Of a stretch of 64,000 nt of DNA, positions 7,365-14,160 are shown piece by piece (the first letter of the stretch is position 1; each line of letters begins with the position of its first letter). The translations under genes were made by a program, and so were the position numbers. The notes under the pieces are model-generated. The model made no database searches, had not been told where the DNA came from, and saw only the letters and a program-made list of their open reading frames with translations. The stretch is from Sandaracinaceae bacterium. GTDB taxonomy: Bacteria; Myxococcota_A; Polyangia; Polyangiales; Houyiibacteriaceae. The stretch is taken from the NCBI GenBank assembly GCA_020633075.1, contig JACKEI010000001.1:1736001-1800000 (forward strand), in the 5' to 3' direction.

Positions 7365-7986
7365 GCCCTTGTCGCTACGCTCTGTCTGCTCATTGTCGCG
7401 GGTCTTCATGGTGGGCACGCTGGGCGTGGTGCTGGGGACGGCGCTCGGCTGCGGACCGAGCATGCGCATGATCCACGAGAGTGACACGTATTACGAGCGT
7501 TGTTATGCGGCGGACGTGGATCCCGGCATCAGCGTTGAGCTGCGGCGCGAGTGCTGGGCCCGCTGGCTCGAGCACTACACACCGGGGCAGCCGCCCGACC
7601 GGGTGGCGCACGCTCGCAGCCGTCACGCGGAGCTGGAAGCCGGTGTGACGGCGCCGCCCCTGCCCGGCACCGTCGTGGCGGAGGTCCTGGAACCCGAACC
7701 CTCAGCCACCCCAACGGAGGGCGACGCAGGTGTCGGCGCTGTGGAGGCCGCCACAGAGGGCGCCCCCGTGGCTGCGGACGGAAGCGACACCGGCGTGCCA
7801 CGCCCGGACTCCCCCGAGGTGCGCGCCGCCTACCACTCGCCACCCCCCGTCACCAACACCACCGCCTGCGACCCCCTCTGCCGCGTGGGCTGGGACGACT
7901 GCATCCCCCGCTGCGACGACCGCACCCGCGCCTGCCGGGCCGCCTGCCAGGCCCAGTACCGAGCCTGCCAGGCTGGCTGCTACTAG
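7363..7986 (+). CDS. Lipoprotein with Cys-rich C-terminus, unknown function
   Basis: The 207-residue product begins with a lipoprotein signal (VGTLGVVLGTALGCG, Cys at the end of the hydrophobic core). A short conserved-looking segment (YYERCYAADVDPG, RRECWARWLEHYTPGQPPDR) is followed by a long Glu/Ala/Pro-rich linker. The C-terminal 40 residues contain nine closely spaced cysteines (CDPLCRVGWDDCIPRCDD, CRAACQAQYRACQAGCY) and probably form a small disulfide-stabilised cap. No family was recognised. The start at 7363 is supported by the nearby -10-like hexamer; it shares two bases with the divergent ogt start. The envelope location is inferred from the lipobox. Confidence 0.8.
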   Translation: MPLSLRSVCSLSRVFMVGTLGVVLGTALGCGPSMRMIHESDTYYERCYAADVDPGISVELRRECWARWLEHYTPGQPPDRVAHARSRHAELEAGVTAPPLPGTVVAEVLEPEPSATPTEGDAGVGAVEAATEGAPVAADGSDTGVPRPDSPEVRAAYHSPPPVTNTTACDPLCRVGWDDCIPRCDDRTRACRAACQAQYRACQAGCY

Positions 7987-8121
7987 CGCTCTTCTCGCGC
8001 TTGCGGGCCTCGCCAATCCGGTGGCGCGCCAAGGTGCGACCGCATGGTGCACCCGCCGAACCTCGCGAGAGAACGCTGCCTCGTGTCACGTGTCGTGCGC
8101 CCGGGGGTGGGGGCAACGCGC

Positions 8122-8418
8122 TCAGCGGACGTGCGCCTCCGCCCAGCGGCTCAGACCCAGCAGCAGCTTGGCGAGCTCGCGTCCGGCGCTGGTGAGCGCG
8201 TAGCCGTCCTCGCCGGCCTCGACGACACCCAGCGCCCGTAGGTCGGTGAGGCGCTGATTCAGACTGCTCGGCGAGACGTCGTCGCACGCATCCCGCAGCC
8301 CGCGAAACGTCAGGGGCCCATCGCGCAGCTCCCACAACACGCGGAGGCTCCAGCGTCTACCCAGCACGTCCAGCACCCGCATCACCGGGCGCCCCGTCTT
8401 CGATCCTCGAACCGACAT
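8122..8418 (-). CDS. HxlR-family winged-helix regulator
   Basis: A 98-residue DNA-binding protein with the HxlR signature: RVLDVLGRRWSLRVLWELRDGP at residues 14-35, then PLTFRGLRDA and the recognition-helix region SPSSLNQRLTDLRALGVV, ending in a short winged hairpin. Family members repress or activate neighbouring genes in response to small electrophiles or metabolites, often without a separate sensor domain. It is divergent from a carboxymuconolactone-decarboxylase gene, and two copies of an inverted repeat lie in the 79 bp between them; one abuts its own TAAGGT -10-like element (8425-8430). Autoregulation and control of the neighbour are therefore likely. It has only one Cys (residue 45), so a two-Cys redox switch is unlikely. 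Confidence 0.9.
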   Translation of the reverse strand: MSVRGSKTGRPVMRVLDVLGRRWSLRVLWELRDGPLTFRGLRDACDDVSPSSLNQRLTDLRALGVVEAGEDGYALTSAGRELAKLLLGLSRWAEAHVR

Positions 8419-8424
8419 GCCGGG

Positions 8425-8430
8425 ACCTTA
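8425..8430 (-). promoter_or_regulatory. Putative -10 element TAAGGT of the HxlR gene
   Basis: On the minus strand GATAAGGT ends 6 nt before the ATG at 8418, which would give a leaderless transcript. The first inverted repeat (8432-8450) lies immediately upstream, where a bound regulator would block polymerase. Confidence 0.4.
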
Positions 8431-8431
8431 T

Positions 8432-8483
8432 CGCTACAAAAGTTGTAGCGCCAGAGAATCGCGTTCGCTACACATTCCGTAGC
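8432..8483. promoter_or_regulatory. Twin operator-like inverted repeats GCTAC-N7-GTAGC
   Basis: Site 1 is 8433-8449 (GCTAC AAAAGTT GTAGC) and extends to a perfect 8-bp-arm palindrome, CGCTACAA-AAG-TTGTAGCG, at 8432-8450. Site 2 is 8467-8483 (GCTAC ACATTCC GTAGC). The two have the same arms and the same 7-bp spacer, and start 34 bp apart (about three helical turns). They sit between the divergent HxlR and CMD genes, which is the expected place for the binding sites of the HxlR dimer. The repeats are seen directly; the protein that binds them is inferred. Confidence 0.7.
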
Positions 8484-8497
8484 AAAGGAGCAAACCC

Positions 8498-9079
8498 ATG
8501 AACCGCAGCGCGCCGCCCCACTCCTCACCGTCCTCTGGAACCGCCCCTCGCCTCCCGCCCGTCGAGCCCCCGTGGGGCGACGAGGTCGCGGAGGACCTCC
8601 GGAAGCTGATGCCGCCCGGCGTCCCGCCGCTCGGTTTGTTCCGCACGCTGGCCCACAACCCACGCGTCCTTCGCCGCGTCCGTCGCGGTGGCCTGCTCGA
8701 CCCCGGCTCGGTCAGCGTGCGCGACCGCGAGCTCGTCATTCTACGCACCACCGCGCTGTGCGGCGCCGAGTACGAGTGGGGCGTCCACGCCGCATTCTTC
8801 GCCAGGGCAGCCGGCCTGTCCCCCGCGGAGCTGGCGGCCACCGTCAGCGGCGACCTCGAGCCCTTCGCGCCTGCCGAGCGCGCTCTCTTGCAGGCCATCG
8901 AAGCCCTGCACGCGTCTGCCACCATCCCGGACGACCTCTGGGTCGCGCTCGCCACCGACCGCTCACCCGCCCAGCTCATCGAGCTGGTGACGCTGGCCGG
9001 CCAGTACCACACCATCAGCTTTCTCACGAACGCGCTCGGCCTCGCCCTGGAACCCGCCGCCCTCCGCTTCTCGCCGTGA
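8498..9079 (+). CDS. Carboxymuconolactone decarboxylase (AhpD-fold) family protein
   Basis: A 193-residue protein of the CMD/AhpD fold. The core (VRDRELVILRTTALCGAEYE, WGVHAAFFARAAGLSPAEL, then FLTNALGLAL at the C-terminus) matches the family. The paired CxxC of AhpD peroxidases is reduced to a single Cys in TTALCGAEYEWGVH, with Glu and His as in the C-x-x-x-x-x-H type, so it is more like the decarboxylase branch. AAGGAG at 8485-8490 provides a ribosome site 7 nt before the ATG. It is transcribed divergently from an HxlR regulator and probably controlled by it. The substrate is unknown. Confidence 0.88.
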   Translation: MNRSAPPHSSPSSGTAPRLPPVEPPWGDEVAEDLRKLMPPGVPPLGLFRTLAHNPRVLRRVRRGGLLDPGSVSVRDRELVILRTTALCGAEYEWGVHAAFFARAAGLSPAELAATVSGDLEPFAPAERALLQAIEALHASATIPDDLWVALATDRSPAQLIELVTLAGQYHTISFLTNALGLALEPAALRFSP

Positions 9080-9166
9080 CGAACCCCTGGCGGCTCAGCG
9101 GGGCCCTCCGTGGTCCACACAGCGCTCGAGCTGGCCGCGGGTATGGGGAGGGGCCCCGCAGCCCCG

Positions 9167-9220
9167 CGCATCGCCTCGAGCGCATCGCCTCGAGCGCACC
9201 GCCTCGGCGCACCGCCTCGG
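9167..9220. repeat. Four short tandem repeats (CGCAYCGCCTCG)
   Basis: Two copies of CGCATCGCCTCGAG (9167-9194) are followed by two of CGCACCGCCTCGG (9195-9220), period 14 then 13. The array is in the 237-bp gap before the GxGYxYP gene. The rest of the gap holds only a TATGCT sequence at 9225, too far from the ATG at 9317 for the pattern seen at other genes. The function is unknown. Confidence 0.8.
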
Positions 9221-9316
9221 CAGTGTATGCTCGCCGCGCATTCAACACAGCTGGTCTGCGGCCCGTGGGCCATTCAGAGGCCGACTGTCGACCAGGCACG
9301 ACCAGGCAGGACACCC

Positions 9317-11071
9317 ATGCGCACCCCGCTCACGCTCCGACAATCGCATCCACTTCGCGTCCCCGCACCGCTCTTGGGCGCCTGCCTCGCGCTGGCCTCG
9401 TGGACCTGCACGCCGTCCGCACGCTACGCGGACGAGTTTCGGACGGTGCACGTGCGCGCCTCGGACTCCGTTGCGACGCAGCTGGCCACACACGCGTGCG
9501 CAGGGCTGTACAACCGCCGCCTCGGAGGCTCCGTGTTCGTGCAGAGCGATGCGGACGTCCCCCAAGCCGCCATCGACGGCGCCATCGCCCAGGACGAGCT
9601 CTGGCTCGACGCCCTCGGTCTGGAGTCGGCTCGAGACCAAGAGGTGCCGGAGTTCCTCGCGGAGTGTGTCGCCGACTTCGGCTGCGTTCGGTACTCGTAC
9701 GAAGCGCAGCAGGAGATCCTCCCGAGCATCATGACGGTCGCCGCCGTCCGTGGCGCGCCGATGCTGTCGGACGAGGCCCCCATCCGCTGCGAGGACCCCC
9801 TCGTCGACGCGACGCTGGAGTTCGCCGGCAAAGACACGCAGCTCCTGGCCACCCAGCACGTGTACGAGAACTACCTCGAGCAGACGACGGGACTGGCGAT
9901 GCTCAACCCGGGCTACAACCGCTCGCCCGCCGACCTCGCGAATCCGGAGATCTCCGAGAACATGTCCATTGCGCTTGTCGACTACGTCTTCGAGCGGAGG
10001 CTCTTCGTCGCGTTTCTGGTCAATGGGTGTACGGCCGGGCACCCGGAGAGGGAGCTGCTCTCCAGGGTCGTGAACGAGAGCGGCTGGGAGACGCCTCTGC
10101 CGGTGTACGGCTACAACGACTCGTGGCTGGTACAGGGCTACCTGCACGAAGCCCAGACGCGCTGCCTGGAGAGCGCCAACATGGGGGCGATCCCGACGCG
10201 CACCTCCAACCTGTCCTTCTTCGGCAGCCGTCGCGCACCGATCGAGCGAGAGGACGAGCTTCCCCACAACGACCCGCAGGCGGTGTCCTATGACCCCACC
10301 AAGGTCTACGTCGCGTTCGTCGTCGGAGACGGCGACAACGTCCGCTACATCATGTCGACGCGGCGGGACTGGATGGAGCAACGACTCGCTCAGTGCCGAG
10401 ACGCGAGCCCCGCATGCCCTCCCCTCACCTGGACGATCTCGCCGCACCTCCCCGAGCTCGCCCCCGACGTGCTCGAGTGGTACTACGCCGCTGCGGAGTC
10501 CACCGGCTCGGACTACTTCGCGCTCCCGCCAAGCGGACACCTCTACTCCTACCCAGGCTCGATGCCGCCGGAGGAGCAGGCCCGCTTCGTCAGCAACACG
10601 GAGCGGGTCGCACGCATCCTCGGGACGCACAGCGTGGTGCACTGGGAGTGGTTCTCGACGTGGCGGGGGTCCGTTCAGGAATTCCTCCCGCGCTACGCGC
10701 ACGAGGGCGGTCAGATTCAGGGGATCTTCCCGGTCAACGTGCCCTACCTCATCGACATGTTCTCGGCCTGGCCCGCGGAGCAGGAGTACCAGCTCGTCCC
10801 CGGCGCCGACGGTTCGAACGCCGTGATCTTCCGCTCGCATTCGTGGCGCGGCGTGAACGGGAGCGACGCCTACCACCCCAGCGCCCAGGAGATGTCCGAC
10901 CGACTGGCAGCGCTTCCCGCGGGCACGGTCACTTGGGTGTACATGACCAGCGACGGCGGGCTCACGCTCGAGAACTCCTACACGGCTCTCACGGACATCC
11001 TCCCATCCAACGTGGTGCTCGTGTCCGCCGACGCGGCGGCCCAGCTGGCGCTCGCGGCGGGCGGGATCTGA
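9317..11071 (+). CDS. GxGYxYP-family protein (putative glycoside hydrolase), exported
   Basis: A 584-residue protein with an N-terminal export signal (LLGACLALASWTC) and the features of the GxGYxYP family: FVVGDGDNVRYIMSTRRDWM in the middle and the name-giving motif near residue 410, here PPSGHLYSYPG (the first Gly of the pair is kept, the second is His). Upstream is the family's N-terminal domain with conserved aromatic/Asn segments (NPGYNRSPADL, YGYNDSWLVQGYLHEAQ). The family is predicted to act on carbohydrate from its fold and gene neighbourhoods in gut bacteria; no activity is established for this protein. The ATG at 9317 directly precedes the signal peptide. The stop lies 39 bp before the IS110 transposase stop, and the C-terminus looks intact. 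Confidence 0.8.
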   Translation: MRTPLTLRQSHPLRVPAPLLGACLALASWTCTPSARYADEFRTVHVRASDSVATQLATHACAGLYNRRLGGSVFVQSDADVPQAAIDGAIAQDELWLDALGLESARDQEVPEFLAECVADFGCVRYSYEAQQEILPSIMTVAAVRGAPMLSDEAPIRCEDPLVDATLEFAGKDTQLLATQHVYENYLEQTTGLAMLNPGYNRSPADLANPEISENMSIALVDYVFERRLFVAFLVNGCTAGHPERELLSRVVNESGWETPLPVYGYNDSWLVQGYLHEAQTRCLESANMGAIPTRTSNLSFFGSRRAPIEREDELPHNDPQAVSYDPTKVYVAFVVGDGDNVRYIMSTRRDWMEQRLAQCRDASPACPPLTWTISPHLPELAPDVLEWYYAAAESTGSDYFALPPSGHLYSYPGSMPPEEQARFVSNTERVARILGTHSVVHWEWFSTWRGSVQEFLPRYAHEGGQIQGIFPVNVPYLIDMFSAWPAEQEYQLVPGADGSNAVIFRSHSWRGVNGSDAYHPSAQEMSDRLAALPAGTVTWVYMTSDGGLTLENSYTALTDILPSNVVLVSADAAAQLALAAGGI

Positions 11072-11110
11072 CCTGAAACATCCCCCGTGACCAGCGCGGA
11101 GGTGTTTGGG

Positions 11111-12484
11111 TCAGCCTGTGGGTTGTAGGGGGACCAGCGCCAGACCGAGTTCGGCGGCGCTTCGCTCGAGGCCGAGGCGGCGACGGTGTTGGTAGCGGGC
11201 CTCGTAGGCTGCTTGCCCGACGTCGACGTAGTCAGCGCCGAATCGAAGCATGCGATACACGAGGGTCGCGAGCTTGCGAGCGACCACAAAGACGGCGCGC
11301 GCCCCGCTGTGGCGAGAGGCCTGCCTCCGGTATGCGGCTCCGAGAGCCGATTTCGAGCGACTGAGGGTCACGGCGGCGTTGCGGAATACGGCGGCCAATC
11401 GAGAGGCACCCATGCCATTGCATCTCTTCTTCAAGGGCTTGCCGCCAGAGACGGCGACTCGAGGACACAGTCTTAGCCATGACACGAAGTGCTTCTCGGT
11501 TGGGAACTTCGCGATGTCGAAGCCGATCTCGGTGAGGATCGTGCGCGCGTTCTCGGCACCGATGCCATCGATGGTTGTGAGGTCAACGCCAGCGACGCGC
11601 CACAGCGTCTCGCGCAGGGGGAGCTCTCCGCGCGTCTTCATCGTCTTCGCCTTGCTTCGATTCGGATGCGGAGGACAGGGCTCGTCCTCGCGGTCCTCAG
11701 GCCGCAGAGTCTGCAACTCCACATCCAGCCGGGTGTCGTATTCGGCGACGATCGCGGTGACGTCGTCGTACATGCGCAGCGCCATCGCGAGGTTGAAGAG
11801 GTGCTCCTCGTGCCAGGTGCCTGTCAGGAACTCGGCGATCTTCTCCTCGGGTTGCCGACAGCGCGGATGTCGAAGCGCAGCCAATCGATGAGGGTCTCGC
11901 TCGCCCTCGACGATGGCACGGATGATGGCCATCCCCGTCGTGCCCGTGATGTCGGTGACCGCCCGGTGAACCAGCACATTCATCTGGTCCAGCGCCTTCT
12001 GCATGTGATGAACCCAGCGCTTCTGACTCTCCGAGTAGCTGCTCCGTTCCCGCGTCAACGCACGTAGACGTCCGAGTTGGCCGCTGGGACGAAATGACCC
12101 CCGCAGTAGGCCGCACGCGTGCAGCAGCTGGAGCCACTGGCAATCCGCCATATCCGTCTTGCGCCCCGGCACGTTCTTGAGTGTTCGCGCGTTCACGAGC
12201 ACCGGCTCGATCCCGGCGGCCTCGAGAACCTCGTAGACCGGGACCCAGTAGACATAGGTGCTCTCCATCGCCACCGACTCGACCTGCAGCTCCTGCAGCC
12301 ATGCGACCATGCGATGCAGCTCCGGCGTGGTCGCGCCGAACTGACGCACTTCGCGTTCGCCGTCGTCCTGCTCTGGACCACACACCCAGTGCTCGGTACT
12401 CCCTATGTCGACTCCCGCGACCCATCGACGTGACGGACTCAGCTCGAGTCGTCCGGCCCCACTTGATTTCTTCTTCCTGTTCAT
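11111..12484 (-). CDS. IS110-family transposase (DEDD recombinase)
   Basis: A 457-residue recombinase. The N-terminal RuvC-like DEDD domain has Asp in VAGVDIGSTEHW, Glu in VAMESTYVYW and the Asp pair in GRKTDMADCQW. A long helical insert follows, then the C-terminal Transposase_20 domain (VDLTTIDGIGAENARTI) with the conserved serine region LCPRVAVSGGK. In characterised members (IS621) the enzyme is directed by a structured bridge RNA encoded in the element's non-coding end. The ATG at 12484 (MNRKKKSSG) has a strong GGAGG 6 nt upstream; the open frame extends further but without conservation. The gene appears intact, so the element may be active. Confidence 0.95.
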   Translation of the reverse strand: MNRKKKSSGAGRLELSPSRRWVAGVDIGSTEHWVCGPEQDDGEREVRQFGATTPELHRMVAWLQELQVESVAMESTYVYWVPVYEVLEAAGIEPVLVNARTLKNVPGRKTDMADCQWLQLLHACGLLRGSFRPSGQLGRLRALTRERSSYSESQKRWVHHMQKALDQMNVLVHRAVTDITGTTGMAIIRAIVEGERDPHRLAALRHPRCRQPEEKIAEFLTGTWHEEHLFNLAMALRMYDDVTAIVAEYDTRLDVELQTLRPEDREDEPCPPHPNRSKAKTMKTRGELPLRETLWRVAGVDLTTIDGIGAENARTILTEIGFDIAKFPTEKHFVSWLRLCPRVAVSGGKPLKKRCNGMGASRLAAVFRNAAVTLSRSKSALGAAYRRQASRHSGARAVFVVARKLATLVYRMLRFGADYVDVGQAAYEARYQHRRRLGLERSAAELGLALVPLQPTG

Positions 12485-12792
12485 CGATACCTCCAGAGAG
12501 GCGCCGCTGCGGCCCGAGATGCGTCCATTTGGAATCTGACCTCGGGGAGTCCTCGTGAAATCACGACGCTCACCAGTGAAGGATGGCCGGCTCGGACCCA
12601 AGCTAGAGCTGAGGCAATACAGCGCTAGTGAACAACGGGGTGTAGCTGCCGCAGCGGTGTCTCCCCTTCAAGGTGCACCACATCTCGCGCAGATGTTTCT
12701 CTCCTGCAGGATCCGGCCCCGGCCGGTCGCTTTGCTAGAGCAGGATTCCGGTTCCGCGGGACGTGCTGAAAGACCGGGAAGACCGGGACGCT
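12485..12792 (-). other. Non-coding end of the IS110 element; candidate bridge-RNA region
   Basis: These 308 bp contain no supported gene. They lie upstream of the transposase, where IS110-subgroup elements encode their bridge RNA and promoter. The right boundary with host DNA is unknown; repeated GACCGGGA units near 12773-12790 may belong to either. No fold was computed, so the RNA assignment is by position only. Confidence 0.35.
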
Positions 12793-13998
12793 CTAGTCCG
12801 CCGGGACCGCGAAGACGACAATCGCAACCAGCAACAGCGCGAGCGCTCCGAAGCCCCACGCGCGCGGGTCGCTCCTTCGGTGCGCCACGACCGCGGCGCT
12901 GGTGGCTTGGAGGGCGTAGTAGAGAGCGAAGGCGCGTGACGCGAGCGAGATGACTTCGAAGATGTTCGCGGTCCACGTCAGCGCCGCGGCCAGCGCCAGC
13001 AGGATCCCGTAGCCGAGTCCGACGCTCACACGGCTCCGCGTCAGCTCATGAATGAGGCCCCCTCCGCCGATCGTGTCGGCCACCGCCGCCGAGAACTGAC
13101 TCATGAGCGCGGCCACCAGCAACATGTGCGGGAGCAAGGGGTGAACCACGGCGGTCATTTGAATGACGGCCGTCTCGTCCGCGCTAGCCGGGGCGTTCGC
13201 CAAGAGAGGAACGCAGAGAGCGACGAAGACCACGTAGATGGCCCCCGACACCCACTGCGCAATCTTCATGGTCCGGGCCCGGACCTCGGCGGTGTACTCG
13301 GCACCGAGATAGCGGCTGGTCTCGAAGCCCTGAACCACCAAGAGGAGCCCCGCGAGGACGCGCACGGTGTGTAAGGGGGTGTTCGGCGGAGCGGTGGGCA
13401 GCGTGACGGTGCCAGCGCGGAGTGCCTCCCAGTCGTAGGCGCTGACGCCCACCAGGAGCGCGGCGATGATGGCGAGCTTGAGCGAGACGGCGAGGTCTTC
13501 GAGAGACTCGAGCGCCTCGAGGCCGCGCGCCATCCCCCACACGCCGATGCCGACGAGCACGGCGGTGGTGAGCGCGCGCTCGGCCAGCACATGGTCGTCC
13601 AGCGTCAGCGGGGAGAGCGCGAAGGCCGAGAGGAGCCGCAAGTAGAACGCGACCGAGATCACGTAGGCCACGGCGAGCGTCGGACCTGACGCGCGCTCCA
13701 GTCCCTGCAGCACTGGCGACGGGTCGTCTTCGGCCAGCAAGGCCTCCGTCACGCGGATCTGATAGCGAACGCAGGCGCCGACCCCATAGGCCAGCAACAC
13801 GATGCCCGCCATCGCGACGGGTGCCCACGCGCCCACGGTGGCGCCCAAGAGGGGCCCGACAATCAGAAAGCCGCTGCCGATGATGGACGCGAGCGGCGTG
13901 GCGATGGCGCGCCAGGTGTCGCTGTGCCGCATCCGTGGCGACAGGAGCCAGATCATCACGGCCGCGCACACGATCAGGATCACGGTGCCGAGGAACAT
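12793..13998 (-). CDS. Multi-pass permease of the amino acid transporter (APC-like) type
   Basis: A 401-residue integral inner-membrane protein with about eleven hydrophobic segments. After a first helix (VILIVCAAVMIWLLS), the segment LASIIGSGFLIVGPLLGATVG resembles the unwound TM1 glycine motif GSG of APC-superfamily carriers, and later segments (LLLVVQGFETSRYLGAEY) resemble the TM6 region with its FE motif. Substrate prediction is not possible. It sits alone between the IS110 element and the divergent MopE/RCC1 gene. A TAGGAC sequence lies 6 nt before the ATG but ends in C rather than T, so it is not counted as a leaderless promoter. The C-terminus is just inside the IS boundary and looks complete. 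Confidence 0.8.
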   Translation of the reverse strand: MFLGTVILIVCAAVMIWLLSPRMRHSDTWRAIATPLASIIGSGFLIVGPLLGATVGAWAPVAMAGIVLLAYGVGACVRYQIRVTEALLAEDDPSPVLQGLERASGPTLAVAYVISVAFYLRLLSAFALSPLTLDDHVLAERALTTAVLVGIGVWGMARGLEALESLEDLAVSLKLAIIAALLVGVSAYDWEALRAGTVTLPTAPPNTPLHTVRVLAGLLLVVQGFETSRYLGAEYTAEVRARTMKIAQWVSGAIYVVFVALCVPLLANAPASADETAVIQMTAVVHPLLPHMLLVAALMSQFSAAVADTIGGGGLIHELTRSRVSVGLGYGILLALAAALTWTANIFEVISLASRAFALYYALQATSAAVVAHRRSDPRAWGFGALALLLVAIVVFAVPAD

Positions 13999-14125
13999 AC
14001 GGGGTCCTACTCCCCTTCGGACATGGCAGCCAGCGCTGGAGAGAGACGAGGTGCGGCCACCCGTTGGAAGCGGGACGACCTGCGTCGCGCTCCGGCAGCG
14101 GCACGCTTGCGTCAGCCCGTCTCCG

Positions 14126-14154
14126 TTGGTGGTGACACGCGATTCGAGTAGGGT
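14126..14154 (+). promoter_or_regulatory. Putative promoter TTGGTG-17-TAGGGT
   Basis: TTGGTG (14126-14131) and TAGGGT (14149-14154) are 17 bp apart. The -10 ends 6 nt before the ATG at 14161, so a leaderless mRNA is expected. Confidence 0.5.
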
Positions 14155-14160
14155 GGGCGG

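Larger units (their letters stand above)
11072..12792 (-). mobile_element. IS110-family insertion sequence (outer bounds)
   Basis: The element must lie between the stop of the GxGYxYP gene and the stop of the permease, so at most 1.72 kb. It has no obvious terminal inverted repeats and no clear target duplication, which is normal for IS110. The transposase stop is only 39 bp from the left-hand gene, while about 310 bp of non-coding DNA lie upstream of the transposase. This layout (long end before the transposase, short end after it) fits the IS110 subgroup better than IS1111. The exact ends cannot be set from one copy. Confidence 0.65.

Noticed and set aside
11076..11107. AAACA...TGTTT hairpin as a terminator after the GxGYxYP gene
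   Set aside because: Only a 5-bp AT-rich stem with a 22-nt loop and no T-run.
11066..12542. A 9-bp direct repeat ATCTGACCT at 11066-11074 and 12534-12542 as IS110 target duplication
   Set aside because: IS110 elements do not make such duplications, and using these ends would leave too little DNA upstream of the transposase for the element's long end. It may be chance.
12668..12976. A 102-codon minus-strand frame across the IS/permease border
   Set aside because: Out of frame with the permease, which has clear membrane segments; no other support.
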